Shown: positions 17,353 through 27,777 of the stretch, piece by piece | Layout of the letters: every line of letters begins with the position of its first letter | Numbering within the stretch: position 1 is the stretch's first letter | From: Bryobacterales bacterium | Lineage (GTDB): Bacteria; Acidobacteriota; Terriglobia; Bryobacterales; Bryobacteraceae | DNA length: 42,004 bases | NCBI GenBank assembly: GCA_016789745.1 | Contig: JAEUQF010000295.1 | Span: 1-42,004, forward strand | Direction of reading: 5' to 3' | Program-made: the position numbers and the translations under genes | Notes under the pieces: model-generated | Told to the model about the DNA's origin: nothing | Seen by the model: the letters and a program-made list of their open reading frames with translations, nothing else | Databases searched by the model: none

Positions 17353-19986
17353 ATGTCACTGCTATCCCGCCTCGCCAACGCCCTCCGCCCCTCGCGGCTT
17401 AACCGCGACATTGACGAAGAACTGGAAGCGCATATCCAGGACGCCATCGAAGCCGGCCGCGATCCTGAGGAAGCGCGCCGCGCCTTCGGCTCGGTTCTGC
17501 GCCATCGGGAGTCCAGCCGCGATCTGCGTCTGGCCACGTGGCTCGAAGCCCTCCTCGCCGACCTCACCTTCGGCTGGCGTCAACTCAACAAACACCGCGC
17601 CGCATCTCTGGCCGCCGTGCTATCGCTGGGCCTCGCCATAGGTGCCTGCCTGGCCGCCTTCCGCCTTATCGACGCCCTCCTGCTGCGGCCCCTGCCCGTC
17701 ACCAACCCGCAAAGCCTCGTTTATCTCACCTACCCCTATATCGACAACCTCGCCACGGTGCAGTACGACGGCGAAATCTTCGATTACCCTCAATTCCGTA
17801 TCCTGAAAACCGCGGCACAGCCCTACGCCGAACTACTGGCTATCACCGGCACCTCGTTGAACGCGCTTAGTTTCGGCGGCGAAGAGGACCGGGAGCGCAT
17901 TCATCGCCAAATGCTCTCCGGCACCACCCTGGGCAGTTTCGGAATCCAACCAGCTCTTGGCCGCCTGCTCACCGCAGCCGACGACCAGCCCAATGCCTCG
18001 CCGGTTGCCATACTGTCGTATGAATACTGGACCCGCCGCTTCCAACGCGACCCATCCATCCTCGGCCGCAAGTTCCGCTACGGCACGACACTGGTAGAGA
18101 TTGTCGGGGTGACGCAGCCGGGCTTCACTGGTACCGAGCCCGGCGCCATGACCGATATCTTCGCTCCCACGGCCAGCAACGCCAAGGCGCTGGACAACCC
18201 TCACTGGGGCTGGTTCCGCGTCTGGGCCCGGCTGCGCGATGGCGTGACGCCGGAGCAACTGCGCGATGCGCTGCAGCCCGCCTTTCGCGCCAATCGCGAA
18301 CAGCGTATCAAGAATAATCCTAACGATGATGCCCATCGCCGCGAGCAATACCTGAATGCAAAGCTGGCCGTCCACACCGCAGCCAGCGGCGTCTCCGATA
18401 TGCAGCGTGAGTACCGCATCGCCATGCTGGTAGTGGGTGCCGTTGCCGCGCTCGTGCTCCTCATCGCCTGTGCCAACGCCGCCAGCCTCATGACCGCACG
18501 CTCCGTCGCCCGCGCCCGTGAGATGGCGTTGCGGGTCTCCATCGGTGCAGGCCGCGCGCGCCTGGTGCAGCTTGTTCTTTGCGAAGCCTTCCTGGTGGCC
18601 GTTGCCGCGTCTCTGGTTGGTGCCTTGGTAGCGTGGCAGGCCGCGCCGATGGTGGTTGCCCGCCTGCAGCCATCTGGCGCGCCCGCGCGCTTCCTTTTGC
18701 CGCTGGACGCCCGCGTCGCCATCTTCGCGCTCGCGCTGCTCGTGCTGGTCGTGCTGCTGTTCGGCTGCATCCCCGCCGTCCGTGCCTCGCGCACCGCACC
18801 CGCGGCTGCCCTGCGCACCGGCGCCCAACCCGCCAGGCTGGGCGTGCTCCATGCACTGGTGGCTTTCCAGGTGGCACTCTGCTTCGTCATCCATCTCACC
18901 ACGGGTCTGTTCACCACCACGGCGCAACGCCTGACAACACAGCCTCTCGGATTCCAACCGCAGCAGGTACTCGCCGTGGAGGCCGTATCGCGCCTCGGCA
19001 ATAAGGACAGAGGCTGGCAACCCGTCATCCGGCAACTGGCCCAGTTGCCAGGGGTCGAATCGGTGGGGCTCTCCGGCTGGCCGCTGATGAGCAACAATGC
19101 CTGGACCAGCCCAGTGTGGGTCAACGGCAACGCGCTGGGATCGGAAGAGTGTTACGTGCTGTTTGCATCGCCGGGCTTCTTCGAAACCATGCGCATCGCG
19201 CTACTGCAAGGCCGTGACTTCCGCATCAGTGACGATAAAGCCTCTGTCATCGTGAACCAAGCCTTCGCCCGCCGCTACTTCGACGGCGCCAACCCTGTTG
19301 GCCAGTTCGTCGAACTACCGGGTGACGGCAAACGCGAACGCATGGCGGTCACCGGCCTGGTCGCCGATGCGCGCTACACCGGCCTTCGGGAACCCATCCG
19401 CCCCACAGTCTACCTGCCCATCGACAGCGAAGGTGCCGGCCTCGACTGGGGCACCTATAACATCCGAACCACCGCGCCAGATCCCATGGCAGTCTCCAGC
19501 GCAGTCCGCAACGAGATCCGCCGCGCCAATCCCAAGCTCCGCGCCGCCAACGTGCACCGGCAGACGGAACTCGTAGAACAACACAGCGTCCGCGAACGCC
19601 TCCTCGCTCTTCTGTCCGTCTTCTTCGCCGCAACCGCGCTGCTGATGGCCGCCCTGGGACTGTTCGGCGTGCTCACTTACGCTGTGACGCAGCGCCGCAA
19701 GGAGATCGGTATCCGCCTGGCACTGGGCTCCACGGCGTTCGCTATCACGCGCAGCGTTACGGCCAGCACGGGACGCATGCTGCTCCTCGGCGCGATAGCC
19801 GGCCTTGGCGCAGGGCTCCTGGCCCAACGATATCTGGAGTCCCTGCTGTTTGAAACCGCAGCCACGGACCCTGCCGTCTTGGCGATGCCGCTGCTTGCCT
19901 TGCTGAGCGGCACGTTGCTCGCGTGCCTGCCGCCCGTGGTTCGGGCGCTGCGAATTGACCCTGCGACCACTCTGCGCGAAGAATGA
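17353..19986 (+). CDS. MacB/FtsX-like permease of the acidobacterial duplicated orphan permease (ADOP) type
   Basis: An 877-residue membrane protein. Residues 10-60 are a cytoplasmic prefix typical of these permeases (RLNRDIDEELEAHIQDAIEAG). A first helix (about 80-105) and a large periplasmic MacB-core domain follow. Three helices with FtsX motifs come next (ACANAASLMTARSVARAREM, about 375-395), then a second core domain and a final FtsX helix set (GLFGVLTYAVTQRRKEIGIRLALGS near 770). Two FtsX units in one chain with no ATPase gene nearby is the orphan-permease arrangement. It probably works in export or mechanotransmission with an ATPase encoded elsewhere (inference). It is co-transcribed with the upstream PadR. 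Confidence 0.93.
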   Translation: MSLLSRLANALRPSRLNRDIDEELEAHIQDAIEAGRDPEEARRAFGSVLRHRESSRDLRLATWLEALLADLTFGWRQLNKHRAASLAAVLSLGLAIGACLAAFRLIDALLLRPLPVTNPQSLVYLTYPYIDNLATVQYDGEIFDYPQFRILKTAAQPYAELLAITGTSLNALSFGGEEDRERIHRQMLSGTTLGSFGIQPALGRLLTAADDQPNASPVAILSYEYWTRRFQRDPSILGRKFRYGTTLVEIVGVTQPGFTGTEPGAMTDIFAPTASNAKALDNPHWGWFRVWARLRDGVTPEQLRDALQPAFRANREQRIKNNPNDDAHRREQYLNAKLAVHTAASGVSDMQREYRIAMLVVGAVAALVLLIACANAASLMTARSVARAREMALRVSIGAGRARLVQLVLCEAFLVAVAASLVGALVAWQAAPMVVARLQPSGAPARFLLPLDARVAIFALALLVLVVLLFGCIPAVRASRTAPAAALRTGAQPARLGVLHALVAFQVALCFVIHLTTGLFTTTAQRLTTQPLGFQPQQVLAVEAVSRLGNKDRGWQPVIRQLAQLPGVESVGLSGWPLMSNNAWTSPVWVNGNALGSEECYVLFASPGFFETMRIALLQGRDFRISDDKASVIVNQAFARRYFDGANPVGQFVELPGDGKRERMAVTGLVADARYTGLREPIRPTVYLPIDSEGAGLDWGTYNIRTTAPDPMAVSSAVRNEIRRANPKLRAANVHRQTELVEQHSVRERLLALLSVFFAATALLMAALGLFGVLTYAVTQRRKEIGIRLALGSTAFAITRSVTASTGRMLLLGAIAGLGAGLLAQRYLESLLFETAATDPAVLAMPLLALLSGTLLACLPPVVRALRIDPATTLREE

Positions 19987-20012
19987 CATGGTGTTGTTGC
20001 CTACAATGGAAC

Positions 20013-20469
20013 ATGCGCATCCTGGCCATCCTGCTGCTGGTTGCGGTTGCCGCGGGCGCGGAATCCAAACTAACCATGCAACATGCCACCGGCACTCTTG
20101 AAGTGAAGATCACGCCCGCCTCCACCACAAATCCGGACGCCAACGTCACGCTCGCCCGCAACACGCTGGATAAGACCTTCCTGGGCGCCCTTTCCGGCAC
20201 CAGCAAAGGTGAGATGCTGGCCGCATTGACGCAGACCAAAGGGTCGGCGGGTTATGTCGCCATCGAACACGTTACGGCAACGCTCGCTGGGCGCAGCGGC
20301 AGCTTTGCGCTCCAGCACAGCGGCACCATGAGCCATGGCGCGCAAAGCCTCTCGATCGCCGTCGTGCCCGGGATCGGGCGAACTGACGGGTATTGCGGGA
20401 AGCATGCAGATCCGGATCGAGGGCGGCAAGCATTACTACGACCTCACCTACAGGCTCCCGCCTCGATAA
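20013..20469 (+). pseudogene. DUF3224 protein gene with a frameshift near its 3' end
   Basis: From the ATG at 20013 the frame encodes a signal peptide (MRILAILLLVAVAAGA) and about 110 residues of a DUF3224 beta-barrel (SAGYVAIEHVTATLAGRSG, QHSGTMSHG, SIAVVPG). After VVPG, near 20370, the frame goes wrong, while a neighbouring frame continues the family's ending (GELTGIAGSMQIRIEGGK, then HYYDLTYRLP) to a TAA at 20467-20469. A single indel explains it, either a real mutation or a sequencing error. Unrepaired, the first frame runs on to a TAA at 20484 inside the convergent permease gene. It lies 26 bases after the first permease gene. Function of the family is unknown. Confidence 0.8.
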
Positions 20470-20471
20470 GC

Positions 20472-23006
20472 CTACTCCGACCGTAACGCCGATGCCGGAT
20501 CCACGCGGGATGCCCGACGCGCCGGCACCCACGCCGCGCCCACCGTGCCGACGAGGATCACCACCAGCACCGCCAGAAACGACACCGCATCGGACGGCTT
20601 CACGCCGAACAGCAGCGACTCTAACCCGCGTGCGGCAAAGACAGCTGCCACCAGGCCAACGGCCAGTCCTGCGGAAGCCACACGCATCCCGTCCCGCAAC
20701 AAGCCGCGCGATACCTCGCCTGGCGACGCACCCAGCGCCAGCCTGATCCCAATCTCCCGCCGCCGCTGCGCGACATCCGCCGCCAGCAGGCCGAAGAGCC
20801 CAATCAGGCTCAGCACCAGAGCCGCGAAAGCGAAGCCGCTCATCAGCGACACCACCGTGCGGGGCTCATCCAGACTGCGGCCGAGCGCGTCTTCGAGTGT
20901 GGCGATGCGCCGTACCGGCAGCGCCGGATCCAGACGCACCAGCGACGCCCGAACGCCATCGGCCATCGCGGACGGGTTCTCCGTGGTACGCAACACGAAG
21001 CGCAGCAGCGGCCAGTACGTGAATCGCGTCGATACAAATACCTGCGGTCGGGCCAGCGTTTCCCCGTAAGTCTCCCGCAGGTGCCCGACCACGCCGACGA
21101 TTTGATACCACACTGGCGGATCGCCCTTGCCCTCAATGTTCACCGCTTCGCCGATCGGATTCCCACCGTCGAAGTAGACGTCGGCGAAGCGCTGGTTCAC
21201 CACCACCTCGCGACGGTCGGGATGAAACAGCCGGCCCGCCAGCAGCGGCACGCCAAGCGCCTCGAACACCGTGGGCGTGGCGGCCCCCAGTGAGGCACGC
21301 GGCTCGTTTGGCTCCGCCGGACGCCCGCGGCGTGCCACCGGACGCGCCTGCGTGCCGCCCTCCAGCGGCAGTCGGTCAATCACCCCCGCCACGCGTACAC
21401 CCGGCTGCTGCGTCAGATGTTCCAACAGCCTGGCTTGCGTGTCGCGCAGCCGCGCGGCCGGAGTATCCCACGGAAGGTCAACGGTCACGGTCAAAGCGTG
21501 CTCCGCATTCACGCCCGCCGGCGTCGACGCACTGGCCGCGAAGCTCCGCAGCAACAGCACGGCCGCTACCAATAGCGGTACCGTGATGGCAACCTCCACC
21601 GCCGTCAGCCAGCGCCGCGCGCGCCGCGGCGACGTTACCCTCGTGCTCGCCTGCAACCGCGCCGAACGCCACGCAAACCACGCCGGGGACAGCGAACAGA
21701 GCAGGCCTGCCACCAGGCTCGCCAGCGCGGCGAAGCGCACCACGCGCCAGTCCAATGCAATGCGCGATTGCATCGGCAGATCCGCCGGAACCACCGCTTT
21801 CAGCCAGTCGACGCCGTACCAGGCCAGACCCAACCCCAACAGACCACCGGCGCTCGCCAGCACGACCGCTTCCACGACATACAGCCGCAACAACGCCCCT
21901 CGGCTGGCACCCAGACTCAGCCGGATCGACGCCTCCTGCGTGCGTTCGGCGGCACGCGACAGCAGCAGGCTCGACACACTCACACAGGCAATCAGCAGAA
22001 TCAGCAAGCCCGCGCCGAACACCGCGTACACCGGTCCCCGCACCTGTCGCGTTTCGTCCTCTAGCAGCGGCCGCACACTCATACGGAGGTCGCTATCGGT
22101 GGCCGGATAGCTGCCCTTGAGTTGCGCCATCACCGCCTCCAACTGCGCCTGTACCTGCGACAGCGCCACTCCCGGCCTTACGCGCCCGATATCCCGGGAA
22201 TAGGCCGCAACACGGTAGTCCGTTTGCAGACTCGCCGGCCCGGGCATGATCAAATCAATGAGCTCCGGATACCCGGCAGAATCCGGCAGGACGCCAATGA
22301 TCTGATAGGACTTCCCATTGATTCGCGCCATGTGCGGCAACGAGACGCCGCCCAGATACTGACGACGGAACGCCGCCGTCGCGATAGCCACGGTATCAGC
22401 GCCTTTGGCTTCTTCGACCGTAAATGCACGGCCCTCCACGGGGCTGGCGCTGATTACGCCAAACCAGTCGCCGAAGTAGCGCAGCACGCGCACCTGCACG
22501 GGCGAGTCGCCGCGCTCCCACACCAGGCCTTCGCTGTAGTAACCCGCCACGGCCGATAAGCCCGGCACACCCTTGCCCACATCCTGCAAGCGAGCTGGGT
22601 TGCCGCCTTGCCCCCTGCCATTGCGGCTGGTGTTCACCGCAACCACTTGCTCCGGCGCCGGCAGCGGTAAGGCCTTCAGGAAGAAGGCGTCCACCACGCT
22701 ATACAGCGACGCCGTCGCGCCAATCCCCAGCCCGATCGCCAGCACCGCGGCCGCTGCAAATCCAGGCCTGCGCCGCAAAGCCCGCAGGCTCCAGCGCACC
22801 TCCCGCAGCATCGTCTCCAGCGCCGGCACCGTGTGCGTCTCCCGCACCTCTTCCCGGATCCGCGCCACCGGCCCAAACTGGATCCGAGCCTGCCGCCGCG
22901 CCTCTGCCGGGGTCATGCCCTCCTCGATAAACCGCGCCTCCAGGGCCTCGATATGTGCCGCCAGTTCCTCTTCAATCTCCGCCGACCGCTTCTTGTTCCA
23001 GAACAT
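20472..23006 (-). CDS. MacB/FtsX-like permease of the ADOP type, second copy
   Basis: An 844-residue relative of the permease at 17353-19986, on the opposite strand. It has the cytoplasmic prefix (SAEIEEELAAHIEALEARF, residues 9-27), a first helix (about 83-105), a MacB-core periplasmic domain, central FtsX helices (LLLSRAAERTQEASIRLSLG near 350) and a second half ending with DVAQRRREIGIRLALGAS and the terminal ARRASRVDPASALRSE. No ATP-binding protein is adjacent. It begins two bases after the stop of its PadR gene. The first and second copies differ enough in sequence that they are not a recent duplication. Confidence 0.93.
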   Translation of the reverse strand: MFWNKKRSAEIEEELAAHIEALEARFIEEGMTPAEARRQARIQFGPVARIREEVRETHTVPALETMLREVRWSLRALRRRPGFAAAAVLAIGLGIGATASLYSVVDAFFLKALPLPAPEQVVAVNTSRNGRGQGGNPARLQDVGKGVPGLSAVAGYYSEGLVWERGDSPVQVRVLRYFGDWFGVISASPVEGRAFTVEEAKGADTVAIATAAFRRQYLGGVSLPHMARINGKSYQIIGVLPDSAGYPELIDLIMPGPASLQTDYRVAAYSRDIGRVRPGVALSQVQAQLEAVMAQLKGSYPATDSDLRMSVRPLLEDETRQVRGPVYAVFGAGLLILLIACVSVSSLLLSRAAERTQEASIRLSLGASRGALLRLYVVEAVVLASAGGLLGLGLAWYGVDWLKAVVPADLPMQSRIALDWRVVRFAALASLVAGLLCSLSPAWFAWRSARLQASTRVTSPRRARRWLTAVEVAITVPLLVAAVLLLRSFAASASTPAGVNAEHALTVTVDLPWDTPAARLRDTQARLLEHLTQQPGVRVAGVIDRLPLEGGTQARPVARRGRPAEPNEPRASLGAATPTVFEALGVPLLAGRLFHPDRREVVVNQRFADVYFDGGNPIGEAVNIEGKGDPPVWYQIVGVVGHLRETYGETLARPQVFVSTRFTYWPLLRFVLRTTENPSAMADGVRASLVRLDPALPVRRIATLEDALGRSLDEPRTVVSLMSGFAFAALVLSLIGLFGLLAADVAQRRREIGIRLALGASPGEVSRGLLRDGMRVASAGLAVGLVAAVFAARGLESLLFGVKPSDAVSFLAVLVVILVGTVGAAWVPARRASRVDPASALRSE

Positions 23007-23008
23007 GG

Positions 23009-23341
23009 CTACGCATACCTCAGCACACGGCCCACCGCTGCGGTCAGGTCCGCCCAGCGACGCTCTTCTTCCGCCAGTTGCTTCAATCCGGCTTTCGTAA
23101 TGGAATAGACGCGAACCCGCCGCCCGGCGTCATTTTTCTGCCAGTCGGCTTTCACCCAGCCATCCTCTTCCATGCGATGCAGGGCGGGATACAAGGAACC
23201 CTCCTCGACCCGCAGAGCGGAATCAGAGATGGCCTGGATACGGTTGGCAATGGCGTAGCCATGGAGGTCCTCACGGGAGAGGACTTTAAGGACGAGCAGA
23301 TCGAGGGTGCCTTGAAGGACGTCGCGTTGGGACTTGGGCAT
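23009..23341 (-). CDS. PadR-family transcriptional repressor, second copy
   Basis: A 110-residue winged-helix protein with the same hallmarks as the PadR at 17020 (QRDVLQGTLDLLVLKVLSRE, then GSLYPALHRMEEDGWVKADW). It heads the operon with the permease at 20472-23006. A long palindrome containing a consensus TATAAT lies five bases upstream of the ATG, so the transcript leader must be very short. It is probably self-repressing. Confidence 0.93.
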   Translation of the reverse strand: MPKSQRDVLQGTLDLLVLKVLSREDLHGYAIANRIQAISDSALRVEEGSLYPALHRMEEDGWVKADWQKNDAGRRVRVYSITKAGLKQLAEEERRWADLTAAVGRVLRYA

Positions 23342-23345
23342 GCTT

Positions 23346-23374
23346 ACCTAGACGTCTATTATAGACATCTAGGT
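23346..23374 (-). promoter_or_regulatory. 29-base near-perfect palindrome overlapping the padR promoter
   Basis: Arms ACCTAGA..TCTAT and ATAGA..TCTAGGT mirror each other about base 23360, with only the second base of one inner dinucleotide pair and the central base unmatched. Read on the minus strand, the centre contains TATAAT (23358-23363), an ideal -10, so a bound PadR dimer would block initiation. Inner half sites are TAGA-N2-TCTA. The predicted start of transcription is only about ten bases before the ATG. Confidence 0.7.
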
Positions 23375-23384
23375 TCACTCTTTC

Positions 23385-25676
23385 TTAGCCCTTCGCCAGC
23401 CGGTACGAGTTCCCAATCACCGAAAGGCTCGACAGCACCATCGCCGCCGCCGCCACAATCGGATTCAACAGCCCCGCCGCCGCGAACCCAATCCCCAGGC
23501 TGTTATAGAAAAACGCCCAGAACAGGTTCTGCATCACCACGGCATGCGTTCGCTTCGACAGATCGATGGCATCCAGCACGCGTGTCAGATTCGTATGCAG
23601 CAGCGTCAGCGAAGCCGCGCGCATCGCCAGGTCCGCCCCGCACCCCATCGCAATCCCCAGGTCCGCGTGCGCCAGCGCAGGAGCATCGTTCACCCCATCG
23701 CCGATCACCGCCACGCGATGCCCCTTGGCCTTCAGATCGCGGGCGATGAGCGCCTTCTCTTCCGGCGTGGTGGCCGGGTAGTACTCGACAATGCCCAGGG
23801 ACTCCGCCACGGTCCGCGTGGTCCGCGCCGAATCGCCGGAAACCAGCAGCACGCGCACGCCGCGCGATTGCAATCCCTGCACCAGCAGTTTCGCTTCCGG
23901 CCGCAAGTGGCTGCCGAACACCATCACACCCATCACGATCCCGTCGCAGGAATAGAAGGCCGTCGTATGCCCGCGCCCTTCGGCCGTCTGCGCGTACTCC
24001 AGCAGCTCGCCGGGAATGCCCGTAATGAGGCGCGGGTTCCCGATGGCCCACGCCTGCTCGTTGACTTTCCCCGTTATGCCCGCCGCCTTATGAACAACCA
24101 CCTCGTCGCAGGCCGGCAACGCCAGGCCGACGCGCCGTGCCTCGTCCACCACCGCCTGACCCAACGGATGCTCCGACTTCGCCTCCACAGCCGCCAGCGC
24201 CGCCAGATGATCTAGGTTGTAGTCCAGCAGCGCGAAGTTCGCTTCCGTCACCGTACCGGTCTTATCCAGAATGACAGCATCAATAGTGCGCACCGATTCC
24301 AGAACGCGCGCGTCGCGCACCAGCACCCCCAGCCGGCTCGCTGCCGAAACAGCCGCGGTCAAGGCCAGCGGCGTCGCCAGCCCCAGCGCGCAGGGGCAGG
24401 CGATCACCAGAATCGTGATGCCGCGCAGCAGGTCGCCAGTGGCCAGCGCCACCGCCATCGCAATCCCAATCACCACCGGCACAAACCATCGCGCCGCACG
24501 ATCGACATTGCGCGCCAAGTCCGAGCGGCTGGCGAGCGCCTGTTCCACCGCGCCGACAATCTGCGCAATCGTCGACTCCCGGCCCGTAGCCGTTACGGCC
24601 ACCGTCAGCACGCCGCCCAGGTTCAGGCTACCGGCGACGACGGCATCGCCGGGGCGTTTCGTCACCGGAACCGACTCGCCGGTCAGGAGCGATTCGTCGG
24701 CCTGGGATTCCCCCTTATGGACGATGCCGTCGGCCGGAATGCGTTCGCCGGCTTTCACCAGGAACAACTTGCCCGGCTCGAGTTGATCGACGGTCGCGAA
24801 GCGGCCATTCTCCAACCGGGCTTTCTGCGGCAGCATGCGGTGCAGCGCCGTGATGGTAGCCGCGGCGCGCTGCTTGGCGCCCTGTTCAATCGACTTGCCC
24901 ACCAGCACCAGCGCCGTAATCGCGCAGGCGATATCAAAGTAGATGTGGCTGCCGCCGCGCAGCCCTTCAAACGTGCTGTATCCGAACGCCGTCGTGATAC
25001 CTAACGCCAGCAGCGTTTCCATGCGCAGGGTGCGGCTACGAACGCCGGCCCACGCCAAGCGGTAGATCGGGCGTGCCGAATAGAACAGCACGGGCAGCGA
25101 CAACACCAGCGCCAACACCGGCAGCATCTGCCGTGCCGACGCCTGCATGGAATCGAAGGCCCCCAGATAGGCCGCCAGGTTGAAGCCCATCACGTTCAGC
25201 CAGAAGAACACCGCCACGCCGGTGCGCAGCAGCAGATCCTTCCGCTCGTCATCGGATTGCGCGCCGCCCTCCTCGAACTCCGCCACCGTGTAGCCCAACG
25301 GGCTCAGCAACTCCGGAATGCGGTGGATATTGAATTCCTGCGGCAGGTAGCGCACCTTCAGCAGGTCGGAGGTGAAGAAGACTTCGGCCGAGACAATGCC
25401 GCGATGCTCGCGCAGCGTATGTTCAATGAGCCACGAACAGGCCGTACACCAGAGGCCGCCGATGTGGAACAGCCGCTCTTCGGCGGGTACGGCGAGGGCC
25501 GCCTCCCGCTCGCGCACGGCGGTGGGTTTCGGCTCCGGCACCGGGCCGGCGTAGCGCAGAATCGCGGCCACATGCAGGCAGCCCTGACAGCAGAACGTTT
25601 GGCCGTTGTCCCGATAGGGGTCCGCCGGACATTCCAGCCCGCAATGGTCACACAGGACGGCCGTCTCAGTGGGCAT
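23385..25676 (-). CDS. ccoI: Copper-translocating P-type ATPase CcoI (FixI)
   Basis: A 763-residue P1B-type ATPase. The N-terminus has the Cys cluster typical of CcoI (CDHCGLEC 9-16, CCQGC 29-33) and a heavy-metal domain whose binding site is GLWCTAC (C77, C80). The translocation motif CPC is at 427-429, the phosphorylated DKTGT starts at D471, and GDGVNDAPAL follows near residue 670. In cbb3 systems this pump delivers copper needed for the CuB centre of CcoN. It is the last gene of the respiratory locus and overlaps the preceding small gene by 11 bases. Confidence 0.93.
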   Translation of the reverse strand: MPTETAVLCDHCGLECPADPYRDNGQTFCCQGCLHVAAILRYAGPVPEPKPTAVREREAALAVPAEERLFHIGGLWCTACSWLIEHTLREHRGIVSAEVFFTSDLLKVRYLPQEFNIHRIPELLSPLGYTVAEFEEGGAQSDDERKDLLLRTGVAVFFWLNVMGFNLAAYLGAFDSMQASARQMLPVLALVLSLPVLFYSARPIYRLAWAGVRSRTLRMETLLALGITTAFGYSTFEGLRGGSHIYFDIACAITALVLVGKSIEQGAKQRAAATITALHRMLPQKARLENGRFATVDQLEPGKLFLVKAGERIPADGIVHKGESQADESLLTGESVPVTKRPGDAVVAGSLNLGGVLTVAVTATGRESTIAQIVGAVEQALASRSDLARNVDRAARWFVPVVIGIAMAVALATGDLLRGITILVIACPCALGLATPLALTAAVSAASRLGVLVRDARVLESVRTIDAVILDKTGTVTEANFALLDYNLDHLAALAAVEAKSEHPLGQAVVDEARRVGLALPACDEVVVHKAAGITGKVNEQAWAIGNPRLITGIPGELLEYAQTAEGRGHTTAFYSCDGIVMGVMVFGSHLRPEAKLLVQGLQSRGVRVLLVSGDSARTTRTVAESLGIVEYYPATTPEEKALIARDLKAKGHRVAVIGDGVNDAPALAHADLGIAMGCGADLAMRAASLTLLHTNLTRVLDAIDLSKRTHAVVMQNLFWAFFYNSLGIGFAAAGLLNPIVAAAAMVLSSLSVIGNSYRLAKG

Positions 25677-25799
25677 GGCTGTCCGCCTGAACGGGCAAGC
25701 CTTTTTCGTTGAGGATCACCGGATTGGCCTTATTCGAGCCCCACCATACAAACACCAACAGTCCAATGAAGAAAACGAAAACCCCAGAGAGAAAATATT

Positions 25800-25803
<4 letters not shown>
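25666..25803 (-). CDS. 45-residue single-helix membrane peptide between ccoG and ccoI
   Basis: The product begins MKYFLSGVFVFFIGLLVFVW, one membrane helix, followed by a short polar tail ending DSHAH. Its start overlaps the ccoG stop (ATGA) and its stop overlaps the ccoI start by 11 bases, so it is translated in line with both. Size and place fit an accessory peptide of the cbb3 assembly set, but the sequence does not match CcoS, CcoH or CcoQ clearly. Confidence 0.7.
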
Positions 25804-27104
<1,301 letters not shown>

Positions 27105-27114
27105 GAAGCCCTCC

Positions 27115-27777
27115 TCAGTGATGATGCGGGCAGGCTCCAAAGGTGACAGGAGCCAAACCGCGTGCCACCAGGAACAGACCGAGAAGGGTTACGGAGGCAG
27201 CGGAGATCGGCACACTCCAGCGGCCCAGCGAACGGCCAAAGCAGGCAGACCCCAACCCCAGCACCAGCAACGGCGCCATGGTGCCGAGTCCGAATCCAAG
27301 CATCGTCAGCGCCCCATCCAGCGCGTTGCCGGGCGCCATCGACTTGATCAAAGCCGCGTACACCAGGCCGCAGGGCAGCAGGCCCATCAACGCACCCAAC
27401 TGGATGCGCGGCGCCGAGCGGATCCAACGCCCTGCGGTCCGGGTGAGCCAGGAAGCCCCGGAAATCTGCACCAACTGCGGGCGGCGTAGCGCGCCCAGCA
27501 TCAACAGCCCGGCGATGAGCATAAGCCCACCAGCCACCAGCGAAGCAGCCGCCTCCCATTTCGCGATAGAAGCGATAGCCCGCCCAAAGGTGCCCGCAAG
27601 GGCGCCAAGCAAGGAATAAGTAGCGATTCGGCCGGCGTGATAGGCGACGTGACTGGCAGCCGTGCGGTCCGATGAAGGAAGGGACCATGCCAGGATAACC
27701 GGACCGCACATTTGCACGCAGTGCAGGCTGCCAGCTAAGCCTAACCCGATATTGAGGCCGAAATCAAGGGTTGTCAT
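27115..27777 (-). CDS. Sulfite exporter TauE/SafE-family (DsbD-like) membrane protein of the cbb3 cluster
   Basis: Start set at the ATG at 27777, which overlaps the stop of the upstream gene (ATGA); the open frame runs further up but that part overlaps coding sequence. The 220-residue protein has about six helices and the paired Cys motifs of this family (GSLHCVQMCGP near residue 20, LLPCGLVY mid-chain), ending in a His tail (CPHHH). Members sit in cbb3 operons in several phyla and are thought to help copper or heme delivery. The family name does not imply sulfite export here. Confidence 0.85.
   Translation of the reverse strand: MTTLDFGLNIGLGLAGSLHCVQMCGPVILAWSLPSSDRTAASHVAYHAGRIATYSLLGALAGTFGRAIASIAKWEAAASLVAGGLMLIAGLLMLGALRRPQLVQISGASWLTRTAGRWIRSAPRIQLGALMGLLPCGLVYAALIKSMAPGNALDGALTMLGFGLGTMAPLLVLGLGSACFGRSLGRWSVPISAASVTLLGLFLVARGLAPVTFGACPHHH

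Noticed and set aside
17833..19035. A minus-strand 400-codon frame opposite the first permease
   Set aside because: Antisense to a clear membrane-protein gene; translation is polar low-complexity and not a known family.
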